Of a stretch of DNA of 64,000 nt, positions 26,023-38,122 are shown piece after piece. A model generated the notes under the pieces. That model made no database searches. It worked only from the letters and a program-made list of their open reading frames with translations, and had not been told where the DNA came from. The stretch comes from Chrysomallon squamiferum (lineage: Eukaryota; Mollusca; Gastropoda; Neomphalida; Peltospiridae), in NCBI GenBank assembly GCA_012295275.1, contig CM022671.1, positions 15,364,956 to 15,428,955 on the forward strand, written 5' to 3'. The position numbers and the translations under genes are program-made. How positions within the stretch are numbered: position 1 is the stretch's first letter; every line of letters begins with the position of its first letter.

Positions 26023-26177
26023 ACCAATGAAATACAAGATACTGGTTGTTTAATACAAAATGATCATTGATATAATAACAAAACAATATCTATCTGAAGT
26101 GAAATGAACTGAATGGAGATACTGCAGTGGAAAAGCCAACGAGTTAATCTCTAAACCCGCCACAAAAAAAAAAACAC
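26023..26177. repeat. diverged dispersed repeat, copy 2
   Basis: Direct-repeat partner of 25543-25690. It ends in an A-rich tract near 26163, which would be compatible with a short retroposed element, but no polymerase III promoter boxes are visible. Confidence 0.6.
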
Positions 26178-26956
26178 AGTCTCAAAAAGCACTCCTTATG
26201 GGATGTCTGTCTTTTTGAGGAGGGTATCCGTTTCTACTGATCTATAACAAATACAAGATACACTATAAAGCATAGTTGAACGAAATTAAAAGGTTTTTTC
26301 AACAACTGGTCGAGCCATTAGGAATTTTTTTGTTTGTTTGTTTGTTTGTTTCGCTTTGCAATATCACGATTATTTATAAAAACTAAAACATAATTATTTC
26401 ATTTTTTTTTTGGGGGGGGGAGCAAATAAAAAGCCTAGAAAATAGAAAAACCCTACCACAGTCAACAGATTTTAATCATTCTGTAAAGCGCAAAATATAT
26501 CATAGGGATAAACAATACAGAGTAATTGCTTACAATCTATAGCTGCATCTGAATTAATTTTGCACTAAAACAAAGTCAACTCATTCTGCTACAGGCAGCT
26601 TTCGTCCAAAACTGACAAAAGCCTTAGGCATAGTCATGGACAAAATATTTTCTGTCACCGATGTCCTATCATGTTGAATTAACGTGTGTTTAGCTGTTTG
26701 TTTACCAGGCATCTCTGTGCCAGATAACTGTCGTTTCGGACATCTTTATGTATGAAGAAGAATGAAAGCCTTGATTCTCGCCCCATTTTTTTTTTAAACA
26801 TTCTTGTAGCCAGGCAAACATTACGAAACCTAATACGTAAGATTTCATGTATTGCGTTCTTCTTCTTTTAGGACAAAGGATGATTCAGTGTCATGATAAT
26901 TGAATTAAAAAATAATAAATAAATAAATAAAAAGTATATTTATGAAATGAATCTAT

Positions 26957-26996
<40 letters not shown>

Positions 26997-27809
26997 AAAA
27001 TATTTTAAACTGTAAATTTTATAGATATATTGCTTTTTTGTAAAATTTAATTTAGGAGGAATCGCAAACCAATTTTGGGGTTGCTTTTTTTTGTTGGTAT
27101 TTCGATTTTTAACGTATCATATAATAAAAATTTGGTATATATTTATTTCTGTTCTAAAAATAATTGTCTAAACACTTTGATGCAGGAATATCTATGATAA
27201 AACTCTAGTAACTATACATTTTATTTTCAAATTATGTTTCTCACAAGCTCCTCATTACGGCCTTTTTATAATTTTGTTACTGAAATATTCATTTTATGAT
27301 GCAGTATAGTTAAAATTAAAACCATGAAAAACTATGAAAATTACAGCTGTACAGAAATAAAACACCAGATTTGTTTGTTTTACTTTTGCAAGCTACAGTA
27401 TAGTTTCGTGGTATTCTTGATAATTAGTTTGACTACCAAATAATAGCCATTTTACTTCTTTTTTTCTTGGACAAAAATAGAGAAAGAAAAAGAAACTTCA
27501 GAAGCAAATTTATATTAAATAGCACAATAATTAAAAAACCATAAAAAAAAAATAAATAAATAAATAAATAAAATAATAATAATAATAATAATAATTTTAA
27601 AAATAAGCAAACAAAAAAAAAAAAAAAAAAAAAAAATAGACGTCCATATTAAATAAAAATATTCATCGGTAATTTTATGGCGATGTTCACTGCGGATAAC
27701 CTGTCAGTCAACAATACAACTAAATATAAATATATTAATAAAAAAATTAAAAATAAGATGAAATTTTTAACGTTAAGAACTCCGTGACGTTAATGACTAA
27801 ATTACCTAC

Positions 27810-28030
27810 CTTGAGTCAAAAACTATGAATGGTCTTCAGTATATTAAAACGGCTACTTCGATTTTTCTAGTTCCTGTAGTTTTCTTTCGTAGTTGAACTT
27901 TTTATCCACTTTCTTACAAGATTTATTCACAAGAATATGTCGAGACTCTCTCCGTGCGTGACGCAGTTCACCTGACATTAGCTTGTCACAGGTGACTGCA
28001 CTCTATACAGCAGCCACATACTCTCTTGAT
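27810..28030 (-). other. candidate remote 5' UTR exon of the second PTB gene
   Basis: On the minus strand a strong 5' splice site (CTCAAG|GTAGGTAA) ends a stretch of higher-complexity sequence, and no coding frame runs through it. It could be the first exon feeding the acceptor at 23333. The evidence is only the splice motif and base composition, and the link is inference. Confidence 0.25.
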
Positions 28031-28680
28031 TCCTACAATATATCAGGTATATAAAAAATGTTTACCAGCCTTCTTCTTGCTTTCAATATTAAGTTTTATA
28101 TTGGATCGGCACGTTCTATTTACAAGACGTTCTCTTTGTCCATTCAGAAAGTAGCACACGTTCTATTCTTTTCTCTGCTTTTTACTTATGGCATACATGA
28201 GGGTAGCCATACTTGTTTAAAGTTTAAAATAACAGCAAAACTTGTATGACAAGTTTGTTATCATACACCGTTGGAGCCCACGATAATGAAACAGTAATAG
28301 AAAACAAACATACTTATAATTCATTAGGTTTTACAACCTTAGGAAGATTATTAAACTGACTGCCGGTAGAGAAAAAAATAATAATAAAAAAATAGTAATG
28401 GTTTAAATATCGCTGTAGCCACTTGCCTTTAAAGTCAGTGTATAATTAATGATGGTTAATTTAGACCACCCGTGAACACATTGATCCCATATGCACAATT
28501 CTCAGCCATGCATTCATTCAGCGCAACCCGGTAGTTACACAAGGAACAAATATTAAGAAGAATACAATATCCAAAACTACTGCTTTGATAAGAAGAAAAG
28601 AAAATACCCGATTAAAAAAAAAAAAAGATCTATTATGAGGTAGAATCATCGTCAGATTTCAGTGAATCAATAACTGGCCT

Positions 28681-28760
28681 GTCAAAGACTGTGATATATG
28701 GGAATGATCTCTCACTGTCAAAGACTGTGATATATGGGAATGATCTCTCACTGTCAAAGG
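28681..28760. repeat. 36-bp tandem repeat, 2.2 copies
   Basis: The unit beginning GTCAAAGACTGTGATATATG is repeated exactly at 28681-28716 and 28717-28752, and a third copy breaks off after eight bases at an A run. Confidence 0.93.
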
Positions 28761-28822
28761 AAAAAAAAAAAAGAAAGAAAGAAAAAAGACAACAATTTAG
28801 CGGTTCTCCTCGTGAAACTGAC

Positions 28823-28869
28823 GATAATGTTAGCAATTTTTAGAAAAAGGTTTTACACATTTTAAAATT
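28823..28869. repeat. 47-bp direct repeat, copy 1 (partner 29755-29801)
   Basis: From GATAATGTTAGCAATTTTTA to TTTTACACATTTTAAAATT the 47 bases differ from the second copy at only two positions. The two copies bracket 885 bases that include the GC-rich island. Confidence 0.85.
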
Positions 28870-29288
28870 CCCCCTAGAGACAATTTCCGCCATGCCTACC
28901 TGTTTTAACTGTGAAATATCCTGGCCTGTAGTCTGAGTATCGTTCTCTTTAATCTGTAATTATCTGCAATTTCATGCATATGTTTAATCTCCAATTAACT
29001 CCAATTTCACATATATCTTTAATCTCCAATTAACTGAATAAAAAACACCAACACCAATTCGGTTTACTGTTCAGCTTCAGTAAATGCTATCTAGTGTATT
29101 AAAAAAAAAAAAAAAAAAAAAATCAATAAAATAAATCAAAGATTTGCTTATTGATTTAGAACTGGCCTCATCCTCAAACAAATCATATATAACAAACAAA
29201 CGAACAAACAGACAAACAAAAAATAAATAAATAAATAAAAGAACATAAAAAAATACTGTAACATTGCACCAGATACTGGAAGGAGAAG

Positions 29289-29366
29289 TTCCAGCACCAC
29301 AGCGTCTACAGAGACATCAACCGGTGGTTCCAGCACCACAGCGTCTACAGAGACATCAACCGGTGG
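29289..29366. repeat. 39-bp tandem repeat, two copies, in a GC-rich island
   Basis: A 39-base unit beginning TTCCAGCACCACAGCGTCTA is present twice, nearly identical. Being 13 codons long it keeps all frames open. One plus-strand frame reads a mucin-like Ser/Thr/Gly repeat (SSTTASTETSTGG) and another a Pro/Gln/Arg repeat. It sits in an island (29270-29440) clearly richer in G+C than its surroundings. It may be an exon fragment or a transposed piece; no complete gene can be built around it. Confidence 0.8.
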
Positions 29367-29754
29367 CTTCAGATTCTGGTCGCAGACTACGACAGCCGAG
29401 ATCGCCTGCACTTCCTCCGTGGTCTTGTTCACAGTCTCCAGATGTAAAATGTATCCATCACAAATTATCTAACTACAGGCAGTATGTAATGTTTCAAATA
29501 AACAATTTATATTTTATACAATTATCTTTTTATATTCAGTTAATCCGTACAAGCGATCAATTATCCTTGGCATGGTAGGTGGGGAGGAATTGTCACGGGA
29601 AAAATGACGTAGGGGGAAATCACCATTTGATAATAAAAATCAATTTTCTAAAAATAAAGAACAACAACAACAACAAAAACAACAACAACAACAACAATAA
29701 ACACACACACACACAAAAACCAAAAAAAACAACAAAACGGGTTTCCTCGACTTT

Positions 29755-29801
29755 GATAATGTTAGCAATTTTTAATAAAAGGTTTTACACATTTTAAAAT
29801 T
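29755..29801. repeat. 47-bp direct repeat, copy 2 (partner 28823-28869)
   Basis: Second copy of the near-identical 47-base sequence. No inverted terminal repeats or clean target-site duplications were found at the outer edges. Confidence 0.85.
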
Positions 29802-30151
29802 AAGTTAAACATTTGATAAAAAAAAAAAAAACAAAAACAACACTTCTCTAATTATAAAGAACACACATCACATTTTCTAATAAAATTTTGCCCAGTCCAT
29901 AATAATACATTAATACGGTATGCATTATGCACAGCCGAAAAGATATAACAGTCTAATACATTAGGTGAGATTTAGTTCATCTACGATCGTACGATCAAAA
30001 CCTCCTCGGTGGTCTTGATTACTGTTATTTATTTTGGAACCAATATGGAGGTGAGAAACTGCGAAGTTCATAGATTAAATGAAATGAAATCGATAAACTA
30101 TATCATCTTGGATTAAATGCCAACAGACATATTTTTATTATTCCACATTAG

Positions 30152-30152
<1 letters not shown>

Positions 30153-30203
<51 letters not shown>
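30153..30203. repeat. (AC)n microsatellite
   Basis: A perfect AC run of 51 bases upstream of MED20. Confidence 0.97.
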
Positions 30204-30206
<3 letters not shown>

Positions 30207-30606
30207 AAAAGTTTACCTCTGCCCTCTGTTATTCTGGGGTAGGACAACATATCTCCCTATAAAGAAACTTGTTGCTTTTGTTAAAAATACATAATTTACA
30301 TCATACATGTGGGGGGGGGAAGTACACTTTTAAGTTAGGTATCAAATAATTCGAATGTATGATTGAACAAAACATGTTGAACTCAGGATTTTGAATTCAT
30401 TCTTTCAGTTAAAATTAATTCATTACAAAGGTACAATAGTCTGCAGTCAAAATAAGTATGTTTCCGAACATAGAAAGGTTTTGCAAATCGTGTTTTTTCA
30501 GAACTCAAAATTACTAATTTCGATAAAGGAAACGAGTGACGGAAACTAGACTGATTCTCGTGATATTCAATAATATTATTATTACTCCGGAACCAGTCTA
30601 AACAAA

Positions 30607-33600
30607 ATGGGTGTTGTTTGGTAAGAATAAAACTATTAACATTATATATTTATATATTAAACATTTTTCACGTTAGAGAAAATTTAACAACTATTAAAAA
30701 TACATAGACATTATTGTAATTTCATTTGTCAACAGAATTATGCAATCTATATTATATAGCTTAGCGTGTAGAAGCCTAATTTAAATTTAAAGTGAACTAG
30801 TGATCGTGTCAACGTGTGGAACAACGAACGTACATTTTCTGTACATTGATATTAAATGCATCACATCTTTGTTTACGTCTGGCGGCCTGTCGTTGCTGAG
30901 AAAACAGTACTTACGACAGCATTTTAATAAAATGAAATATTGCTCCATTGAAATAAAAGAGTAAATTAAAAATCGATTACCATGTACTATGTACGTACTG
31001 GCATGTTCTTTGTCACAAGTTTATACTGACATTTTACCTATTTATATTCCGAATCTGTTAACCTGTTACATATATTTCAGGATGTTGATTCCTGAGATTA
31101 TGTCAGATAATCTACAGCATTTTGATTATAAACATTTTTCAACCATTTACTAACTTCCCAAGAGAACTAGATAAAAATGCATTTCTCAATTATTTGACGG
31201 GAAAAAAAGCCATAGCTTTCCATTAAATTTTGAGAAAGTTATATATTTGTACTAGATTTGCCAAACACAAATGCAAAAGACAGACAAGGTGTTTAAGCTA
31301 CTAATTATTCTATACAGTGATGCCAGGGGAAAAAAGTCATAGCAATTCCATTAAATTTTGAGAAAGTAATATATTTGTACTTTTTATTAGCAGAGATTTG
31401 CCACAGACACAAATTCAAAAGTACAGACATGGTGTTTAAGCTATTATTTAGTTGATTAGATACATACCATCAGGTTTGTTGTGATCTCTGCTAATAACTA
31501 ATTATCATGAATGATAAAAAAATTAAGTCATGCAGGGATTTATCAGTGGAGATATTTTTAAAGAGCAATACTGAAAGTACTGAAGTTGTGCAGCCGAAGA
31601 TATCCCACATTTCATCTTCATGTAAATAGCAACATTGTGTACATAGGAGATACTTACAAGCTTGATTATAATGAAGGTAACTCTAACAGTTGAAGAAATT
31701 ACATTTGCAAAGATGATTTAGAGACAGAAAAATTAATTATTCAATGGCTGTAAATTGTACAAGTTGATTTAGAAATGACTGTATAAATATTAAAAACATA
31801 ATTTCTTTTGATGTAAGTCTTTCCTTTTCCAGTATATATCCGTATCCTGTGCCAGCAGGTAAAAGTAGTCAGCAAGCACTGGACACACTTCAGAAGCAGG
31901 TAGAGTTGCTTGGTGCAGCAAAAGCAGGAAATTACTGTGTGGACTGCGAAACATTTCAGAGCAATTTACAAAATGGTACCATTTGCAATTTTATTCTGGT
32001 TCAAAAGAAATTATTTGAAGAAATGTTATTAACCCTTTTATTATTATATTGTCTGTGATAAAAGCATATTGTTTAGATAGAAGCACTCTGTTTCAGTTAT
32101 CAATATTATAGTATTTTGTTTTAAAAAGTGTTTTTTTTAATCATTTTGTTATTTATTTTTGTTCAAACACCAGCTGTCTTTTTTTGTATTGTTTTTTTTA
32201 TTGCATTTATTAATAGCTTTTTTCTTTGTTATTTCCAATTTAAATATTTATTTTAACATATTTGATACAATTTAATTTGGTAGAAATAGTAATCATTTTT
32301 CATTCATTGAAAATAAATTAATTTAAAAAAAAATAAATCTCTCATTTGTAAATTTACTGTTATTACACTTCTGTTAGCAAGTTGTATAAAATTACTATTT
32401 TAAATTTAAAATTTTCGGATTACTGAAATTGAAAGAAATTAAACCTGTATGTTTATTTTTTTAATGTGAATTTTTCAGTTGCTCCTAAGCATGTGAATAT
32501 TTTACACAACAGTGAACAACCAGCTTCCTGTTTTGCTGTGATGGACTCTGGCTTGTGTTTGGTTGCTGATGCTCTCTTTGATGGATTGATGCAGAAGATC
32601 AAGAACTATTACCAGCCAAGCAAAGGTGCGAAGATTGAAGTCCGTGGTCAGAGATATGAACTTGGCGACTTCATTATCAAAATAGGATCTGTAATGCTTA
32701 CATCTAGTTTCAAAGGAATACTTGTTGAAGTATGTATAAAATATATGAGCATAATCTGTTACAATTAGTTACAGTATAACTTCATCTTTTAATTGTTAAA
32801 ATATGCCTTTTCACTAAGTAGGACAGTAAATTATCTTTAGGCAGTAACTGCTGTTCTCTTTCTACAGTTGTCCATAACAACAAAAATAATATTTTCATTT
32901 AATGTCATTATTTATTACACTGCTATTTTGAATGTAAATGAAACTTGCATTCAGTTTTTAATGTGCAGAAATATTTTGACAGTGTTCTTTTTGCATCACC
33001 ATGAATTGTTAAAATAATTCAGAATTTGTTTTAAAATTTGTATTTATTTTAAAAAAAATCTGTTTATTTGAACAAGATATTTGGTAAGAGTAATCAATCT
33101 TTAAAAAGCTTGATAGATATAAAATTAATTTAAAAGAATTCTTAACTTTATTTTGTCATTCAGTAATATTTTACTTTTTTCACATTTTCTTTCAACAAGT
33201 AGAGATAGGTTTGACCTCAGTATTAGTTCAGGTTTTATTGGCTATCCAAAATGTAACTCCTGCAATACTAAATGATATTGTAAAAATCATATCTCAGCAT
33301 CAAGCAGAAATCCAAGTCAAAACCTCAACATGTTTTATTATCTGAACCATAACTCAGAATTAGTAATATATAAATACATAATTTTCATTAAAGTTTTGTT
33401 ATGTGGCCTCTTTTTTTCTCTATGAATCATTAATTGGTAAGGAGAAAAAAACATTTCTTATTTTACGCTATCATAAATTATCAGAAATTAAATTATTTGT
33501 CAAATACAGCATCAGAATTAGTTAAATAAGTATTTGCTTCATAACTGAAGATAAATGTCAAATTGTTCTTATTATTATTTGTTTTTTTTTAACACTTATT

Positions 33601-34088
33601 GTTACTGATTTTTTTATACAAATAATATAATTTATAGTATAAATTTGTTATTATCAAATATATTATTACACTTTTCTTTGTTTTTATGTCATAAATCACA
33701 TCTCTAATTAACGAGTATCGTATACATATAACAATTTTTTTTGTTATATACATTATTTTAACCTTTCTTTTAACCACAACAACAGCCAAAAAAATATACA
33801 TTTCTAAAATTTTGGTAAGGAGATATTTATGAAAGTTTATAATGGAATCCTGTTTTTAATTTATTACAGGTTGAGTATGGACCATGTGTAATACTTAGTG
33901 ACTGCTGGTATCTTGTTAAAGAATTTCTGCAGAGTATCATAGGAAATATTGCTGAATCTCCTCCACTCCTGTTAAAATCCAAACAGGATGTGGTGTACAC
34001 ACCATCAGATACAATCTTGCAGTATTTGGAACATTTCAATAACTTCAAAAAAACACCTGCCACCTCACCAACAGCAGCCAATCGGTGA
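30607..34088 (+). CDS. MED20: Mediator of RNA polymerase II transcription subunit 20
   Basis: Four exons (30607-30620, 31833-31975, 32479-32729, 33870-34088) with matching phases encode 208 residues, close to the 212 of human MED20. The N-terminus MGVVCIYPYPVPAGKS matches the family (MGV..., EGKS), followed by the QQALDTLQKQVELLGAAKAG helix, the CVDCETF motif, the HNSEQPASCFA block, VADALFDGLMQKIK, the KIEVRGQRYELGDFIIKIGS core, VEYGPCVILSDCW, and the C-terminal helix with LQYLEHFNNF. MED20 pairs with MED18 in the Mediator head module and helps connect activators with polymerase II in the nucleus. The first coding exon has only 14 bases; the ATG context AACAAAATGG and the fit with the family start support it. 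Exon 3 could be missed at its donor because the frame runs on into the intron. Confidence 0.96.
31199..31445. repeat. tandem duplication of about 115-125 bp in MED20 intron 1
   Basis: Two adjacent copies (about 31199-31310 and 31324-31445) share CCATTAAATTTTGAGAAAGT, ATATATTTGTACT, and a GGTGTTTAAGCTA block. The second copy carries a roughly 12-base insertion (TTTTTATTAGCAG). Confidence 0.8.
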
Positions 34089-34169
34089 TGTGGCTCAAAG
34101 CGACTCAGTCTTTGTATGTATATTGCAGTCCTGTGGGTTCTGTCGTAAAATAATGCAGCCCCCCATCCA

Positions 34170-34175
34170 AATAAA
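34170..34175 (+). terminator. candidate MED20 poly(A) signal
   Basis: First AATAAA after the MED20 stop codon, 82 bases downstream. Further AATAAA hexamers occur later (around 35320 and 35428), so a longer 3' UTR is possible. Confidence 0.45.
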
Positions 34176-35661
34176 ATTGCTCTAAATAGCTACAGTGATC
34201 GTATTAACTGTCCCCATGATCAGCAGTGTATTCCATGACGAGATTTTCATTTAATAATCTTTACTTACAGGAGTAAATATTGTGCAACAGAACACTGAAT
34301 TTTGTAGTACCTTCTGAAGGAGATCTAATTTTCCAGTATTACATTTTATAATATTTGTTTTTTGAATACTATACTATAACGTCATTCATTCATAAATTAA
34401 TTTACTGATTTTTTTAATCATATTGTTAAAATGATCTGCACCCGCCTAGGTCCGAAGAATTAATTTTTGAAAATTGTGTATATGTAATCATAAATTTGGC
34501 ATTTACAACAGTTGTAAATTGTTTCATGGAATTTCTAAGTTTAGCAGTCATAATATTAACTATAAGTCACTACATTCAACTGTGGCTAAGACAGCTTAAT
34601 GGAATGACCCTCAGGAACATTTCTGAGGAAACCAGAGAGGTATGTCGGTAGTGAAAGGCATTGAAGGAATGATGTAAGTTGATGAAGATGTGGATGGAAA
34701 TCAAGACAGCTATTACTAACTATAGCTTGTTATACAAATTAATCAACTGATTTGACACAACATGACTTTAAAATGTTGATATTCATAAACAAAGAGCAAA
34801 AGATTCTGGTGCATGTTAAAAACACGTGTTTTTTTAGACATCTCATTTGAAAGATCTTACAGAAAATGTAATCCAGTTGTCAATACATACCAGATGGCAA
34901 TTTTAATTCATTGAAAATTACTGGATTAAAAACTATTTTTGTTATTGTTGTTGTTTATTTTTTAATTGAAAAAAAAAAAATTATTCTTTTTTTATTATAA
35001 TTTTAATATCTTTATTAATTAGAAGGTCTGTTATGTAATATTTCTTTGATAAGTATAATGTAAGTTTTTAATTTCTATTTATTGATGCGTTTGATTTGCT
35101 TCCATGATGGAGGATATACTGAACTTGTAGTTCAATTTCAGTCATAACGTAAAATGTAATCTGTAACATCTAATACACAGATTAAAAATATCTCAGTGGT
35201 ATTAATCATTAAGAGACAATATGACATCAGAGATATTTAACTCAGGATTTTCTTTTTTCTTTTTAAAGTAGAACTTCTTGTCTTTGCAAATACAGGTGCC
35301 ACTTTTTGACTAATAAAAAAAATAAATGTTCTGATTCTATCAATAGTAATATCCCAGATGAAAAAATTGTTTGACCTTTTGGTCAGAATTTATATTTTTT
35401 GTTTTAAACTGAAGCTTGTATGCAAAAAATAAACTATACAACAGTTAACATCTATAAAATTCGTTGTATAAAACTGGGATTAAAGTAATTAAAAACTGTT
35501 GTTTTAATAGTAATAATAATAAAAATAAAAACACAAAGTATATAATATATATATATATATATAGCAACATTATTCTGGTTTTTAATTAAATAATAAAAAC
35601 ACACTCAACATCAAACGTTTTTCAACAAATAGAAAACGTAACAGCTTTTCATGTTTGGACT

Positions 35662-35835
35662 ATTTATTAAAATAATAAATGACAACAACAACAAAATAAA
35701 TAAATAAATAAATAGACATAAATAAACAATCAAATAAAAAAGATATATTTATTTTTTAACATATTTTTTATTTGATTATTTATGTCTATTTATTTATTTA
35801 TTTATTTTGTTGTTGTCATTTATTATTTTAATAAA
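35662..35835. repeat. long near-perfect inverted repeat (hairpin)
   Basis: The left arm (35662-35741) and right arm (35764-35835) are reverse complements over about 72 bases apart from two small indels (an extra AAC and an extra AAAC in the left arm). They are separated by a loop of about 22 bases. The arms contain AATAAATGACAACAACA and AAATAGACATAAATAA blocks, so pairing is not only between simple AAAT repeats. It could be a foldback element, a cruciform-prone site or a double-stranded RNA source. No TA or 8-bp target duplication was identified. Confidence 0.8.
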
Positions 35836-36376
35836 TATACTGATCATTAGTTAAAATTTCGTTATTACATTTATAGCAATTACATAATTATTCGATTTTA
35901 TTCAAATAAAATAAATTGAATATGAAAATTATATTGACATTATAGCAAAGGACAAACAACGGATAAAATAACATTTCTGTACATAATGTCGCAATATATT
36001 AAAACAAAAATTTTATTCGAGATAAACTCCAAGAACAGAGAAACATTGACAGAATCTGCAGTTTGCTATAGCTAAAATTCTTTTTGCAAAATACTGAAAT
36101 TTAAAGTATATATATTAATAAAACTATAAGATTATACGCATGTAAAAATGAATAAACCTAGAAAATAATTGTATCAAAAAATATAATAACAATTATTATT
36201 AATAAAAACATTAATATTAAACCGGGATGACAATTGTTCTATCAAGTTCGGGTGGTTTAAATAATATTGTTTTGTTTTTAGTGGAAGGTGGCGTATTGTG
36301 TTTTGTGTTAACCGTGGGTCGTCGATTGATAATAAGACTGGGAAACAATCATTAACTAAAGAGTTCACATTCGTCT

Positions 36377-36604
36377 CTGTGGCGGATTTAGAGGGGCGTC
36401 CTAAGTGTCATTACCACCCTCAAATTTGAAAGAGGCCAATCTTATTTAGGATTTTTAGGTTGTTTTTTTTTACAAATTTATTATTATTATTTTTTTTAAA
36501 TCAAATTTTACCAAAGAAAATCCAAAGTATAATAAGCGTTTCCCTGTTCTGGAGCCCTTTTCGACATGGACACCCTTCATCAAGAGCTGCTGTATCCGCC
36601 CCAG
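36377..36604. mobile_element. possible hAT-like MITE
   Basis: The left end CTGTGGCGGATTTAGAGG and the reversed right end CTGGGGCGGATACAGCAG form imperfect terminal inverted repeats of the GGCGGAT type common in hAT miniature elements. The body is 228 bases of T-rich sequence. I could not find a matching 8-bp target duplication, so the call is tentative. Confidence 0.4.
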
Positions 36605-37836
36605 CGTTTATGTAACGAAATGTTTTTTTTTTTTTTCGTTTTTTCTTTTTCTGTTTTCTTTCTTTGTGAAGACTTTTAGTCAAATGTTGTTTTGAAATAA
36701 TAATGCGACAACAACCAAAGCAGCAATAAAAAAACTGAAACAAAAACAAAAACAAAACAAGAAGTCTGACTAGAAGACGAAACATCTGAAAACACTGTGA
36801 GAAAATGTTAATTTTGTTCTTCTTTATACATCAGAATGGCCTTTTCTCCCGTTAAAATGCAGTCCAGACGGTCAGTTGCAAAAGCAGACGTCAGATGTTT
36901 TAGTTTTCAAAGAAACAGGAAAGATCTATTTCCGTGTTGAACGACTGGTTAGAACGAGGCAAAGAAAAGAAAAAGTAAAAAGTAAAAAAGATAACAACCC
37001 TCACCAATAATTTAATTTAAATCTAACGTTACCAATTTATAGATTATTCAAATTTATAGTAGCTGAATATGTTAATATCTATTATTGACATTTGGAATAT
37101 GATAAATATTTTTAGAAACAACAATAACAACAACAGCACCAGCAAAAACAACACAACAGCAACAAAAACAACCTCCCCTCCCCCAAAAACAACAACATAA
37201 AACCAAACAATAACAACCGTAATGTTATAAATTATTTCTATTAATTTGTCTCTCTGATGTCTAAGTGTGGACAAACACATATAAACACATAGCTTCACAC
37301 ATATACACATAAATACATACACATACACATACACATAGATACATATACATACATATGCAAATAGATGCACACACTCATACACGCAGCCGTTTCCCCCACA
37401 AAAAACCCATACCAGATATATGATAAAATTAATCGTTCAGCATACCAGATCACTACATTCTACAGTTTAAAATGAAAAAATAAATATAATACTTACTAAA
37501 TATACATCACAGGGAAATACAATAATTAGAATTCCAAAATGTTCCGTGTCACATTATAATGTGGGTAAAAAAAAAATAAACCAAAAAATAATAATAAACC
37601 TGACCACCTTCAATATTTCTGATTTTAGGATAATTGGGGCTGAAAACGTTTAAGAATGATCCTCAAACAGTTTCCAAGATGAGGCACGCACATTTTTGGG
37701 CAACTTTAGGTGATTTTATATAAAATGATAATATAATATACGTAGAATTAATTATCTTACCGAATTCGAGAACATTTATTAGGATTTTTAGATAAGGTAG
37801 AAACTTAAATTAAAAGTCGTTTTATATGTTTTCAGG

Positions 37837-37938
37837 CACAAAGAACTGAATGCAGCTATAATTTGGACATTGGAAAAACCACTTCCCTGAAAGTTGTAGG
37901 TAATCTGTCGCCTCTGAGTCAAATCGATGCTTGCTGGT
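37837..37938 (+). other. candidate plus-strand terminal exon
   Basis: After an acceptor-like TATATGTTTTCAG, a frame of 33 codons runs AQRTECSYNLDIGKTTSLK onward to a TAA at 37936. A GTAATC inside could equally be a donor. It overlaps the end of the opposite-strand candidate at 37919, so at most one of the two may be real. No family recognised. Confidence 0.2.
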
Positions 37939-38122
37939 AATGATACAGTGGGGCAGTGCTATTCATGACTGCATACTTAGGAGAAAAGAACAGCTGCACG
38001 ATAATCACAGATACAATGGGACTTGCACCAGATACTGACTTGCAACTCATCGCTGATGACACACCTTGTCGTTCATTCAGTCTGTTTTGCATGATGTTCT
38101 GTGCTTGTCGCGAGGTAATTTG
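37919..38122 (-). CDS. candidate terminal exon of an unidentified minus-strand gene
   Basis: On the minus strand a good acceptor (GTATTTCTGTTGCAG) is followed by 67 codons and a stop. The segment starts QITSRQAQNIMQNRLNERQG, then has a hydrophobic stretch ASPIVSVIIVQLFFSP that could be a membrane segment, and ends HYQQASI. Base composition is more even than the flanks, which supports coding. Candidate upstream exons lie at 40120-40201 and around 39130-39270, but phases do not join cleanly. I recognise no family. Confidence 0.35.
   Translation of the reverse strand, partial: QITSRQAQNIMQNRLNERQGVSSAMSCKSVSGASPIVSVIIVQLFFSPKYAVMNSTAPLYHYQQASI

Larger units (their letters stand above)
23421..30606. 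other. gene-poor interval before MED20
   Basis: No complete gene is recognised in about 7 kb. It contains diverged duplicated blocks, short tandem repeats, several A runs over 20 bases (26959-26994, 27615-27637, 29100-29122) and the small GC-rich island at 29270-29440, listed separately. The last few hundred bases should carry the MED20 promoter; no TATA box is evident. Confidence 0.45.
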
